Shown: positions 37,495-50,000, counted from the stretch's first letter. The stretch is DNA of 64,000 nucleotides from Progne subis subis (GCA_022316685.1 JAKJHU010000036.1:6242036-6306035); one strand, 5' to 3'. Made by a program: numbers and translations. The notes: generated by a model not told the origin, from the sequence alone.

Positions 37495-40257
37495 TTCACA
37501 GTAGGTCACAGGGGAGGAATCACAGATTTAGGACTAATAACCAACATTTTTGAACAACTAGAATTCCCAGATAGTTATAAGAGTACAAAAAATACTGTTC
37601 TCTTCATCCTGACTCCTAAGTTCCCAGTCTTCCTAGTAGAATTTAGTTTTATTTTAGTTGTGAAATCCAATTCAACTAATCATATGTATCAGTCTTTTGT
37701 ACTGGGAAATGCTTCCAAACTTGAACAATGGCTATAAAATCTAAGTTCTTCAAGGAATCCTTGTGACCTCTTTCTCTACTGCAGTATATCTTTGTGCCAT
37801 GCCAAAGGAAGATGTTAACTGAGACAAATACGCTCATGCACACACGCACACATTCTGAAGCAAAACAACTCTGTTAATTAACTTGCCCTGAAGTCACCTG
37901 TCTACTTCAGGTTTAGTGTATTCTTGATGTAAAGGACCTTTTTATCTTTTACGCTGCCCCACTCCAACCTTGCTATGCTAGCAAAGCTCTATGTGACTCC
38001 TTTTTTGTCCTGTCTTCATCACCTACTATCATATCTTATACATCTATCTATCATATCTTATACAAGATCTTTCCTTCTTCCATAAATGGTCCCTGAAGCT
38101 CCTTTGTGTCTCTGTATCAAGCCATTATTTTCATAATTGAAAACATTATAACATCTAGATAACAAGCGTTAGAATAAATATTTCCATGTGATTTTGGTTT
38201 TATCTTTTATAGTCTGTCATTTTTATTGGCACTTTTTGATTGGGCAGGGATTCAATACTGTTATTACAAATAGGCAAACATCTAAATTTAAGATTCAAAT
38301 TAATAAAGCAAATATTATTTTCCTTATGCATTGAAAATATTGTTATGTACTTGTCTGTGAAGAGCAAAAGAAGAAATAAAAATTCCAACAGATATTTAAT
38401 GCACAGGGAAAAGGAAATCAAATTAAAAGTACAAAAGAGTTCTCTATGACAGAATGGATCCCTCTGGGAGGATAAATGTCTGTAGTGGAAAAGATTTTGA
38501 GGGCTCTCCAGGCATCCTGATTAGGATTCCCATGATCTGCATGCTGACTGTATTTCCCTGTCAAACATATTATATATGAAAAATCTTTTACTCTTTGTTT
38601 CTTTTCCTGAGCAATCCTCTCATGCCACTTTTAGCTTTTATAAATTGCTTGGCTTTACTTCATAATCTTCTCAGCAGTCTTTATATTTTATTTTATATAA
38701 TTTAATATTTTTCCACCATCCTGATAGCTTTTATTACTTTCTTAGTTACCCATATGAGTTTCTTGTATTTTCTTTCATTATTTCTAAGTAGTGGTACTTA
38801 GTTCAGAAATATTTGGACTTACTTCCATAACTTTCCAACCTTTGTTAATTATTTAATAAGACCTTAAAGCATCGTTCATGGAGGTTTGAACTTCCCTCTT
38901 GTGGGTGTGAATCCAGTATTGATAGGAAAATTACCGACTGTTCCATCAACTGAAGATAGCCTCCATACTTTACAGACCTAGTATCTAAAATCATATGCTA
39001 CAATTCACACCCTTTAAGCACTTTTATTAATTTCTCAATGTAGAAGATGTTATACAGAGTTACAGGAAGTTTTCTACAGTTGTCTGCTTTCTTTATGGTT
39101 TTTTTTTTGTTTGTTTGTTTTGTTTTGGTTTGTTTTTTTTTTTTTCCTATCAGAAAATGAGTATCTATAGCCAACATAGGACTAAAAAAAAGTTGTCTGG
39201 TTTCCTAAAATAGTAATTTATGTCACTCCTTAATGAAATGCCATTATATTTTTCCTAACATTCACCAGATTGAGGACACTGAAATGTAAAGTTTTTACTG
39301 TTTTTACTGTTGAAAAGCAAGATATATGCTGGTATTCTGGTCCTTTTTTCAATGTTGATCAATACCATCCAATTTTTAGAGGAGTCTAGGTGCTTCAATC
39401 TGCCACTCTCTTCTTATATGACCTTACCCTAGTTTAATGGGCTTCCTGATTGATAATGTCCATGATTTTACTACTAGGTTTCTGGTTTAAATTAATTCCA
39501 TGTTAATTGTGATTGAAAGTCATTACCATCTGATAGATGTTCTGTGTTACTGTTCATGAAGAGTGAGTTATTTGGCTTTATCTATCCACAGCAGCTGAAA
39601 GTGAACAGGTGTCTCCATCATTAAACCAATATCAAATAGCATCCTTCTTGGTGCTGTAACATGTGAAAAGCATCAAAACTCAGATCTTGCTCCTTCCATT
39701 GAAGCTATACAGCTGTTATAACAGTTGTTATCAATTGAGCGCATATATGACTCGATGTCCATGATGACTCTCACTGGCCTAAAAATAATTCTAATATGCA
39801 TTGCATTCATCTAAGCACTTATTAGGTCGTGTAAAAAGTTTTGTTTGGATTACTAGATCTGACAGAATTTCTGATGAAAGAACATATAGTCAAATGTTAA
39901 TACTTGTTTAAGAAAGCTATATTGAAATGACTCTTACAATTGGTTTAATCAGAATCAAAATTTTTCATTTACTGAAAAATTGCTATTATATTTTAACAAA
40001 TTAGGGAGTAAAGAAAATTTAAATTTCTGTGTTGTAATATTCTGCAAAATGTACTTATTTTATTCTATGTAATTTAAAAAACTTGTTTCCTACTTTTTCA
40101 CAGGGTGTCTGGTTAAAACCAGTCGGTGGTCATCTTCCTCTGTAACCTGACTGGTTCTGAGTAAACACATGCAGACCTAAAATCTAAACTCACATTCTTA
40201 TCAGCCATTTTCATCCAGGTTATTTACCATTGGTGGGCCATGAAAATACCCCTAATA
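37495..40257. other. Unassigned T-rich DNA
   Basis: No gene was found. A T/G tract lies at about 39099-39146. A near-duplicate of TATCATATCTTATAC occurs at about 38027-38066. The 38600-39800 part is T-rich and less repetitive than its surroundings, and may include a very old transposon relic, but I could not place it in a family. Short frames at 38200-38449 overlap on both strands. Confidence 0.5.
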
Positions 40258-40495
40258 AAATTAAAGAATGGCTTGGGTTGGAAATGACATTAAAGATCAT
40301 CTAATTCCACCCACTGCTATTGGCAGGGAGACCTTCTTCAAGACCAGGCTGCTCAAAGTCCCATTCAACCTGGCATGAAACTCTTCCAAGGGATGGGACA
40401 TGCACAGTTTCTCTGGACAACCTGTCCCTATGCCTTACCACCCTCATAGTAAAGAACTTCTTCCTAATGTCTAATCTAAATTACCACTGTGAAAC
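40258..40495 (-). mobile_element. CR1 LINE 3' end fragment
   Basis: The plus strand shows the reverse complement of a CR1 3' region: GGTTGGAAATGACATTAAAG, TCATCTAATTCCACCC, GGACAACCTGTCCCTATGCC, AACTTCTTCCTAATGTCTAA. It is 5'-truncated at about 238 bp. It ends about 100 bp before the family A LTR at 40601. Confidence 0.9.
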
Positions 40496-40600
40496 TTGAG
40501 TGCTTTCAAAATGAGATAGGCAGCTCTGAGTGAAGCATTTGTTCTCAACTGTCACAGCACCCTTTAGAAAGGGAAAATGACTGAAGCTGTACCCATGTGA

Positions 40601-41239
40601 TGTGGTGGTGCAGAACTGTTTTGTTAGGTTTTTATAAGAAGTTTATGTTGTGGTTCATTTCACTGTATCCCCATTTCTGTAACCCTTTTGTGTTTTCTGT
40701 ATAATAAGGTGTTTTGTGTCAGTCTTCCCACTCCTCACCTGACTTGTAACATCCCCTCTCCCACCCTCCCCTCTCTGGGGCAGCCTGTCTATCACTCCGG
40801 GATCCCTCCCAGATTGTGAAATCTCAGGGAGAGGGCTTCAGGTGATAGGTCCCCTGGGGGGAATTCCTTTAGCTCTGGATTTTAGTGGTCCGAGGCTTGG
40901 GGGTGGGCACACCTTGTTACCCCCTGAATCCCCTGATTTGTTGTCTTGTTGTAGCCTCCCTGGAACCCCTCCCCCGCTTATAAGGTAGCGGAGAGACTCT
41001 CTCAGCCTCTCTGCTCCTCAGCTCTTCAGCTAATAAACATCTTTTAACCTGCTAAGCTGAGAGCCAGCCTTTTCTCTTCTGCTGCCGTTGCTGTTATGAC
41101 ACAATTGAGTCCAGCTGAGAAGCCGACCCAGCAGGTAAATAGCCTGTGTGCCCCCCGGACTGGGAACATTCTGTGGCTGTGTTGACCAGAGATAGCCGGA
41201 GGTCAGCTCCTGCCCGGAGCGGGGAAGGAACCAGCCACA
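40601..41239 (+). mobile_element. Solo LTR, family A, TSD 5 of 6
   Basis: A 639-bp LTR in plus orientation begins TGTGGTGGTGCAG and ends CCAGCCACA. The flanks are ATGTGA (40595-40600) and ATGTGT (41240-41245), a 6-bp duplication with one mismatch that probably arose after insertion. The TATA box (CTTATAAG) is at about 40977-40984 and AATAAA at 41032-41037, only about 50 bp apart, because the repeat seen in the other two copies is short here. The downstream part (GCTGAGAGCCAGCC, GAAGCCGACCCAGCAGG) is the family A U5-like end. Confidence 0.92.
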
Positions 41240-42049
41240 ATGTGTGGAATGGAATAACCCTTCATCTTCTTTGATGGTACTTTCTTAAAAGTTTGAATAT
41301 ATCCACATCAACATACTTGTTAGCAGTCTAACCTACCATGTCACTCTGTTCCCAAAGGGAGGAATGCTCTGAACAAACATCCACACAGAGCTCTAATTCC
41401 ACCTTGTTTTGTTTGTTTGTTTGTTTGTTGTTTGTTTTTTGGGGTTTTTTTTACGTACTTTACATTTGTAAGCAGGCTTGAAGAATGAGTGTTCATTTAG
41501 ACTAATTTATTAGAAATGTGACAGCCACCTACATAACACCAATCTCCTGGTTACTTTCTCTTGTATATTACTCTTTAGTATTTATTCACCTTTTTTCTTC
41601 CCAAACCTATTACAAAACTCTCCTAAGTTTTTGACTAATTAACTGGGTTTGTCATCTAGGTCCTATCTCTCTTTAGATGTTCTCACTACTCAGTAAGTGT
41701 GTCGTGATTGTTAAGCCACTGTCTTTCCAGCAGCAATGTCTAGGTAGCCAGGCACTGACTCACAAGATGCATCCAGCATTGTTCAAGGTTTTCCATTTCC
41801 CCACTGGGGCCAAGCCCACTGTCACTTGGGTTCCCCTGCCTTTCACACTAGCCCCCTGGATTCAGTGCTTCCTGCTGATATTCTTTGAGTCTCCCCAGGC
41901 AATCTCATTCATGGTCATATGGGTGAGAGAAAACGGGTTATACCAAGGGATGGAGAGCATTTCCACAGACAGTTGAAATCTTATTTGTAATGACCCTACA
42001 GGTTTGTTACAAAAATTTCAAGCAACATAACATTGATACTTTGTTTAAG

Positions 42050-42220
42050 GAAAAATAAAAACAAAACAAAACAACAACAACAACCAAAAAAAAAAAAAAA
42101 AAAAAAAAAACCAAAAAAACAAACAAACCCAAACCAAACCAAAACAAAAAAACCCCCAACCAACCAACCAAAAACAACCAACCAACCAACCAAAAATCTT
42201 GAAAAAAATAAAAAAAAAAC
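42050..42220. repeat. A/C-only low-complexity tract, about 170 bp
   Basis: The largest A/C tract in the window. It contains an uninterrupted A run of about 24 bases near 42087-42110, followed by AAACCAAACCAAAAC and (CCAA)n units. The overlapping frames at 41996-42330 on both strands are products of it. Confidence 0.9.
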
Positions 42221-45200
42221 TCACCAGGAACAGTTAAACAGGTGATTTCCAATCTCCAAGCTGGAAAACTATGACTCAATATACAAACAGAGACAATAAA
42301 AAATTTTGCAATAATCAGATTATGTTGCAAAAGTTATGCTAAGTCATTGCCTTGAAAAAAATAAAAATAATAAGAATATTTTAATGATAACTGAAAGCAA
42401 GAAAATGTTTAAGTATTAAGAAATAACCTTTTTACAATATTCTAGTGATGCTTCATATTTAATTAGGCATGAAGAGAAAGTATGATTTATGAATGATAAC
42501 ACAGTATAATTTGGCTTTGTCTTTCCATCAAGAAGATGTTTTTTAGAGAAAAGCTAAATTAAAAAAATAAGTAAGGCATGTTTGGCAAATTAAATTATTG
42601 CACAGAGCTATGCATTACATTAAAATCTGTCACAATTTCTGTCATTCAAACTCCAGCTGTGCCTCTGTAATAAAATGGAGTAGTAAAATTGAAGACATAG
42701 GCACATTTAATTAATATGCATTTTGTAAACTGTGTTACTTCTTACCATGAAAAGCGATATAATATATTAAAAAGAAAAAAAAGAAAAAAACAAACAAAAC
42801 AAACAAACAAACAAAAACCAGAATAACCAGAATAACCAGCAAAACAACTAAAAATGAGGCAGAAAATAAAAAAAAACTAAACTAAACTAAAGACTAATAT
42901 TATCCTAGCCCTCTCTCAACTGTTCTGTGCAATCAAGTTCCCTCCACCAATGTTACAAGGAACATAAACACTTAATTGAGGAGAACTATTTCACTTGGCT
43001 TCTAAAATTTTATGAAAATTTGGTGCTTAGGCAAGAAACACTAGCATATCGACAGAATCAGTCACTTTAAGCTGTTTCTCTTGGGCATTCATCCTTATAG
43101 TTCAAGTGCTTCATTTATTATCATAAACTGCAAATAATGTGAAATATTATCCCCATTTTACAGGATAAGTAGGACTTCAGCAATAGATTAAAGACAAAAA
43201 TAGATTATCTGGATATCGAGCTTTTGGGTATTTATTACTTTTGTGGCCAAATTTCTCCAATTATGGTAGTGTATGACAGGATTCCTTATATTAAAGCAAA
43301 GATTTCACTGAATTTAACAGGATTTATGATGGGACTAAGAATCAATTATTCACCATTAACGACTCTCAGTGCCTTCTCTGTTACTTTTTCTGCTCCCCCA
43401 TTAAAAGCATTGGTGTTTCACAAATAACTGCCAAGTTACTTTCACATAAAAGATATGAAAGTAAAGTTTTGGACTTTTTAAGTCTGAGGTAAAGGAATTG
43501 TATCACGGGTATGCTGATATGTACAGTTTATATTTTCTTTTGACATGTATTGGCCATGTTTGCCAATTAAAAAGGAAAATAAAAGTGTGGGGGTTTTTTT
43601 TGCTTGTTTCGTTTTGGTTTTGTTTTTTTCCCCCCTTAGGACTATTTTCCACAAATATTTTTATTTCATAAGAAAATAGAAAATCAAACTGTAGTAATGC
43701 TATCACTGGTTTTACACAGTACACTCTGATGTGAATTTATCAAAGAAAATATATGTGTGTATAATATATGTACATATTTTACAAATATATATAAGAATTA
43801 CAGACAAGAATATTACTTATATGTAATAATTTATCCTAATGTTTAAAATAAATCTTGTCATAATAAGGCAAAAATATATTTAAAAGGAATGAATAATGCA
43901 AATACTATAAAATGCAAAGCATATGTCTAGGGAGATGTATTTTTAGGGTTCACAAACTGATATTTTTGGGCCATCATGCTGCATTGCTTTTGTCATGCTA
44001 AATTCAGATAAACAAAGTTAATAATCTTGATTTTACAATCTTAATGCATATTATTTTATAATAATATTGATTTACAATTACTTGTTTTCAATTGCAATAA
44101 AAACATGACATTCTGTAACGATTCCATTTGTACTGGTCACAAAGAATCTCAGAAAAGGCAAAAATGCTTAATTACATCCTATAAAAAGCATGATAATATC
44201 CTTATTTTTGAGCAGTAGGTTTTTTTAGATAATACTATTTTTCATTTAAAAACCCAAGCTAAAAATAATTTAAAAAATAGAATATGTTTTGCTTGTCATT
44301 AATCTTTGCATCTCCATATAAATCCTCAAATGGTTATCTGAATTAGGGAAACTTCACTAAGAAATCCCAGCTAACTCTCTCCTGCCATGTTTGAGAGCTA
44401 CATACAATTGCACTCAGAAATCCCTTTCAAGTCAATGAGAGTTCTGCACATAATTTTAAAGGCATTATATAGTTTAAAGGTCACTTTTCTATAAGGAATA
44501 GTATCATACTAGGAGAGCTTAACAGAATGAACAGGGCTTTCAAGCAGACAGAGCTTGAGCCACAATTCAGTAAACTCTAATAGTCAATATTTCTGACTGA
44601 ATGTGGGGTGTCCTTTTTTATTTTGAGTGCCACAGTTTGAATTGATCATATTGAACCCTGGATCCTTAAAATGTCTTGAAAGGAGAAAAAAGCACCACTT
44701 ACATGTAATCTTTTGTGGCAACAACACACCTTGCCTTAATTTCCTTTTTGTCAGTTTTCCCATTCCTTTTATAATGACACAATTAGGAATCTAAATTTAT
44801 TTATGTAACTTTTTCTTGATGGAGTAAAAATGTAGAAGTTAAAATATTTTCTATCTTTTTAAAAAAATACTAGAAGTGTGGTTATTAATTAACCAAAAAT
44901 GATATGTTATGAAATCTGATGCCAAGAAAACCATCTGAAAAGAACAATTTAATTGGCACACGGTGACCTATGGTAAGATATATATGATGACCATGAAAAG
45001 AAGTAATCACAGTCCAGAGCCACAACATCAGAAATGCTGTGGTCAGATAGATGGACTGAGCGATTGTTAGAAACAGGTATTAAATCTCATACCATATGAA
45101 AAAGAAGTATTCAGTAAAGCTTCATGCTGCAAGGTGCCAACCAACTGCCGAGAGCAGGCCTTACCTTCAGATGCACTCTCACTGAAGCTAACAGAAAAGC

Positions 45201-45412
45201 TTTTTAAAGACTTGGCATTCCTTCAAGGCACAACTTTGTGCAAAAGGATAGTTTGGCATGATATCTTTTCCAGACACCTAATTTATCTGGTGGTGTGTGT
45301 TGTCTCTGCATTACATCTCTATGTGCTACAATAAGAAATAAAAAAGAAATTAGCCTAGAGACAATGCAAAAAGCATACCAAATATTGTTTGCTGCTACAG
45401 AATACAATTTAG

Positions 45413-45533
45413 AGAAAGGGAGAAAGAGAGAAAGAAAGGGAGAAGGGGGAGAAAGAGAAAGAGAGAAAGAAATAGAGAGAGAAAGCAAGCAAGGAAGGAA
45501 GCAAGCAAGTAAGGAAAAAAAAAAAAAAAAAGT
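45413..45533. repeat. GA-rich purine tract
   Basis: About 120 bases of almost pure purine on the plus strand: GAAAGGGAGAAAGAG, then AAGCAAGCAAGGAAGG, then an A run of 18. The charged Arg/Glu/Lys frame at 45295-45648 and its Phe/Leu/Ser counterpart on the other strand are products of this tract. Confidence 0.88.
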
Positions 45534-47039
45534 TTTGAATATTTGGAACACCATTTTCCTGAGAATTCCCTGCACACCTGTGAATCAATACTTACCTGGT
45601 AAGGCACTGAATAATAACTCTTCCAATGAATCTCAGTTAAAGCTTTAATGATATTTTCTATTGCTTACTACTACCAAACTGAGGATCTTGAGGAAACAGT
45701 CATCTAACCTTTTCTAATCTTGTTTGTACCATAATACACCACCTGTACTGCAGTGTAGCCGAGCATACTGACCACACAGCCAATGAACACTATTTTTCCT
45801 TTGTTGTAGAAACAAAGTGCACAACAATTTTTTTGCTTAGCTACTGTTCATTAAGGGCCAAAATGTACACTTAGTCTTTAAAATTTACCCGCCATTTGTG
45901 AACCAATATATCAAACTGACAAAAGTATAGAGGTCATATAGGTAAAAACATATAGAGACATTTATTCATGTCTTCATTAACAGTTTGTTGGGTGAATTTG
46001 GGGAAAAGGGAAAGGTTACTGTAGAAGAATATGTCGATGGGCTGTTTCCTTATGAATAAGGATTTCTTTGCACTAGGATCTAGCTCTCAAGGACTACAAT
46101 GACAAGCAAATAAAACATATTTGCCAAATATCTCACAAATCAAAAATATGCTAGCATTTGTATCAGAGACTGTCATCCTAAAGAGTGAAAAATATATTAC
46201 ATTTTAAAAGACCAGCAACTGATATAATGAATTATATCTTTCTTCTTTCCTTTAATCCTTTGAGATTAAAATATAAAAATTTTCCTTTTCCTCCTTATTT
46301 TGAATCAGACCCAGATATGACAGTCAATTTACCTGCCAGCCTCTATGAAATAGAAGTAAAAAGTAACTTCCCTGTTGTTCAATAAATTGAACCACATTCC
46401 AGATTTTTTTGTAGGAATGGCTATCTGACTTTTTGATGAGTAAAAGTATACTGCATCACATGAATGCTATTCAGGATCTGTATTAGAGTTTTGCATGCAG
46501 AATTCATTGGAGATTCTTTTGAAATATGTATCCTAGCACTAGTTAGATAAAACAAACAGGTAGCCGCATTGCTGCATGAAAATAAAGACTTATGTACTGA
46601 CTCACAAGTAGTATCTTTATACTGTTCTCAGGCCCAGTCAGTAAAAATAATTTTGAAGGGTGTTAATATATTGTTTAGAAATAACACCTGACAAGAAGCA
46701 CATACAAATTAAGTGAAACAGCTCACAACCATTTATATAAGCTTATAAATTTTAAGAGCCCTATTACCACTCCTTCTCTCATTTTTATTTATCACACTGA
46801 CATCAAAATAAAAACAAAACCTCTTTCAGTTAGTTATTAAACTGGATGTTTTGGAAGAGCCTAAAATAGCAATACTTTTCATTTTTATCTTCATATAGGA
46901 AGAAGTGAGAAGACAGAGACTCTGACAGTAGAACACTGATGAAACTGTATGTCCAGTGGGCAGGGAATTGAATGCTAGATTAGCCAGAATTACCTGAATT
47001 ATATTTTATATCCATGTCTAGTCATGTCTTTGATTCTTA

Positions 47040-47352
47040 AGCAGAGGGGCAGGTATCAATCTCTTCACATCCATGACCAATGACAATACTCGAGGAAACA
47101 GCTTGAAGCTGAGAGGGAAGGCTTAGGCTGGAGAACAAGAAAAGGTTGTTTGCCCAAGAGCGTGATTGAGCACTGGAACAGACTCCCTAGAGAAGTGGTC
47201 ACAGCACCAAGCCTGCCTGAGTTCAAGAAGAATCTTGACAATGCTCTCAGGAACACATGGTGAGATTCTTGGTGATAGTCCTGCACAGGACAATCAGAAT
47301 CAATGATTCTGATGGGTACCTTCCAACTCAGCATATTCTGTTGCTATGATCC
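47040..47352 (+). mobile_element. CR1 LINE 3' end fragment
   Basis: A plus-strand CR1 3' region. It reads ACAGCTTGAAGCTGAGAGGG, AAAGGTTGTTTGCCCAAGAG, GAACAGACTCCCTAGAGAAG, GTGGTCACAGCACCAAGCCT, then TTCAAGAAGAATCTTGACAA, and ends CCTTCCAACTCAGCATATTC followed by degenerate ATTCTATG octamers. It is a different CR1 subfamily from the minus-strand tails. The minus-strand frame at 47065-47334 is a shadow. Confidence 0.9.
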
Positions 47353-48554
47353 TATTCTACTTCCTGATTAGCACACTCTCATGTCTACACATCATTCCTT
47401 TTACATGAAGATTTATGTGACTAGTATGGCTTGTGGTAGGCATACAGATCTTGCTATTAAGGGAGAATGTGTGCAATGTGAATCCAGAAAAATGAAGCCA
47501 GTAGCACTCCCAAGTTTCACCATGGACAGAACTATATAGAACCTTGTAATTGTTAAGACTATATTTAGAAAGCTAAGAAACCCACGTGAACATAGTGTCT
47601 TTGAATAAATCAATAACTTTTTTTAGCCCAGGTTTAAAATGTTTAGCTTTTCCTTTATCACTTAATCATCTGCAATACTACAGAAAGTATTATTAATATA
47701 AAGTGTATCTATATATTTATATCTATATCTATATAGATATATATTCGTAAAGGTTTTAAGTTTTCAACATACCCACTTCTCCTAAGTAAACATCCTTTCA
47801 GTGATTATCAGTTTGGCCTCATTAAGGTCAGAGTAACTGCACTACAAGGATGAACAGCAGTCAATAGTCAGGCTAAGTTAAGTAATGTAGGATGAGGGAG
47901 ACCAGTTTGAAGTCAGGGAAACAATGTCAGCTCTCAAAAGTCAAATCTGTTTGAGTCAGGGAGCATTCTTGGTCTTGTCAGCTTGCATTTTACCTCGGCA
48001 CTATCTAGCTTATCTTATCTTTCTCTTTCTTTGATAGATATGTGTACGTGCAATGGCCATACACTGTTACTACACTTTAATCTGCCCCAAGGGTCTCTAC
48101 TAAAAAAAAAAATTCAGTCACCCTGCATTCAGCGGGTGAGTACATAAATTACAAAGGCTTGTAAACAAATAGTGATGTGCTCCTTGCACTAGGAGGAGAA
48201 GGCATTCCAATTAATTTCTTAGAAAAATATATCCTGCATGTAGATCATAAGCTAACATGCTAAAAGAACTCAGGAAGCAAACAGAAAATACATATTTTCC
48301 ACTTCATAAGTAAAACAAGAATGTGAATCATTAGGAAAATATCTCAAGGCTCTGACAATATGTACAAGTCCATAAAAGTATTTTCTTAAAAAATCTAGTA
48401 TAGATATATCACTTTGCACTGAGACTTTGTTTCTTGCTACTGATACCATCAAATTATTTTTCCACAAATCTCTCTAGACTCATATTACTTGTGCAGACTT
48501 CATAGCATTATACTCATTGTAGCATCATACTAAATTATTTTTTGTAGCCAGGAC
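47353..48554. other. Unique AT-rich DNA
   Basis: No gene was found. A TATC/ATAT tract lies at about 47703-47745. Confidence 0.6.
47703..47745. repeat. (TATC)/(AT) tract
   Basis: Degenerate ATCTATATCTATATAGATAT repeats with local self-complementarity. Confidence 0.8.
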
Positions 48555-48975
48555 AATTATGTGCTTGTGGTGTGTTGACCCCAGCTGGTAGCTAAGGTTC
48601 CATCCCATCATGGGTTATCCCACTCCTGTGGGATGAGGGAGAGAACCAGAACAGCAAAAGTGAGGGGAAAACAGTTTAGCAGATTAAGCAAAGGTATATA
48701 TGGAAGCAAAGAAAAATAAAGAATTCATTCACTGCTTAACATCAGCAGGCATATGCTCAGCCTATTCCAGGAAACCTGCACCTTAGAATTGGGTAAAACT
48801 ACTTGGTAAGACAAGCAGTACAACCATGAAAATACCACCTTCCTCCTCCTTTCAATGACCTCTTATACTTGAGTACAATGTCATGTGAAATAGATTATCC
48901 CTTTGACCTTGCATATCAGTTCCAGTTCTCTCTCCCAAAATCTTGCCTATTTGCTAGGGAAGGTGGGGACAAGTC
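48555..48975 (-). mobile_element. Avian ERVL-type LTR fragment
   Basis: The plus strand reads GTGTTGACCCCAGCTGGTAG, CCTGTGGGATGAGGGAGAGA, AAAGAATTCATTCACTGC, ATGTCATGTGAAATAG and ATCCCTTTGACCTTGCATAT. These are in the order known for the minus strand of a widespread avian ERVL-type LTR (family assigned from general familiarity). It is truncated or diverged beyond about 48975, and no target duplication is seen. Confidence 0.65.
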
Positions 48976-49265
48976 ACCCCACCCAGGTACAAGAGAATGT
49001 GAGGCAGACTCGGCCCGGGGCATCTGGCACATCCCTGGGCACAGATTGAGGACAGGCTCAGCTTGGGCCAAAGAGTGAGCCCAGCTCAGCAGGGCACATG
49101 GCCAGACAGGGCAGGGCTGTGGAGGCCAGCCCTGCTACAGCTTCACTGGGCCCAGCAGCAGCAGCTGATGCCCCCAGGAGCTGATGTGGGGTCCCGGGTG
49201 TGGGCAGTGGGAGGAGGCACTGATCAGGGACACTGTCCTAGCACTGCTCTTGAGACCCTGCCAAA
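48960..49265. other. GC-rich block of unknown origin
   Basis: About 300 bp rich in G and C but poor in CpG (GCCCAGCTCAGCAGGGCACA, GGCCCAGCAGCAGCAGCTGA). It lies between two ERVL-type LTR fragments and may be more of a retroviral element that has been rearranged. The open frames at 48869-49078 and 49063-49356 overlap in different frames and carry no recognised motif, so no gene is called. Confidence 0.4.
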
Positions 49266-49504
49266 AGTTTTCTGTATGGGCAATTTCACTCTTTCACTAA
49301 TTATTTCAGTCACAATCTTTTTACTTTATTATCAAAATGTGCTGCCTTGTGTCTAAGCTGCCTTTTATTTTGTCACGGAGATGCCATAAAGGATTTTTTT
49401 GCCTAAACTGAAATCAGTATAATTCTGGAAATACAAATGATATTAGGCATTTTATGTTCTATATTCTATATTCTGCTTTATCTAAATCTTCTGTGTTGCA
49501 TCTA

Positions 49505-50000
49505 GTGTGTGTGTGATGGGTCAATAGCTGCCAAATTCCCTCTCAGCCACTCTCTTACTCTCCAACCTCATGAGGGCAGGGGAGAAAATGAGATGAAAAA
49601 GCTCATGAGTTCACATAAAGACATAGAGCTCCCTTGCCAGCTACTGTCATGGGCAAGCAAGATTTGACTTGGGGTCTTCCCACACGCTTGAAAGTAATCT
49701 CTGCTTTAATGCCTGAAGTACTACCTCCCAGATTTCTTCTTTCACCTTGATGTCGACTCTTTTTTTTTTTTTTTTTTTTTCTCCTCATTCTTTTTGTTTC
49801 TGTTGTCCCTCCACTACCTAACTTTTTTTGCCCATTTTTTAATTGTATTTTCCTGAAGCCACTACTCCCTCACCTGTGGGCTCAGCTGTGTCCCATGGTG
49901 GGTGGGTTGACTTGAAGCATCTGTGTCCAGCACGGATCAGCCCCAGGACCCACTGCCATCATCTCGCTACATGCTCTGCACTGGCTAGAGTTGCATTTAA
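49505..50000 (-). mobile_element. Avian ERVL-type LTR, degraded
   Basis: The plus strand reads TCAGCCACTCTCTTACTCTC, AGGGCAGGGGAGAAAATGAG, ATGAAAAAGCTCATGAGTT, then GCCAGCTACTGTCATGGGCA and ATTTGACTTGGGG. This is the reverse complement of the 3' end of the LTR at about 53200-53913. Beyond about 49690 similarity weakens, but CTGTGTCCCATGGTGGGTGG and GCATCTGTGTCCAGCACGG near 49885-49935 suggest that the LTR or a relative continues. A 21-base T run interrupts it at 49760-49780. Confidence 0.65.

Larger units (their letters stand above)
41246..47039. other. Unique DNA with several low-complexity tracts
   Basis: No gene was supported. The tracts are T/G at about 41407-41452, A/C at about 42050-42220 and 42767-42820, T/G at about 43589-43634 and GA-rich at 45413-45533. 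The 41660-41990 segment is GC-richer and holds a 99-residue frame without a recognised domain. The 43700-44300 part is extremely AT-rich with ATATAT-type sequence. Confidence 0.55.

Noticed and set aside
41677..41976. 99-residue open frame in a GC-richer segment
   Set aside because: No domain is recognised and there is no supporting splice or promoter signal. It is more likely unassigned old repeat sequence.
45204..45648. Overlapping 117- and 123-residue open frames
   Set aside because: They come from the GA-rich purine tract and its complement.
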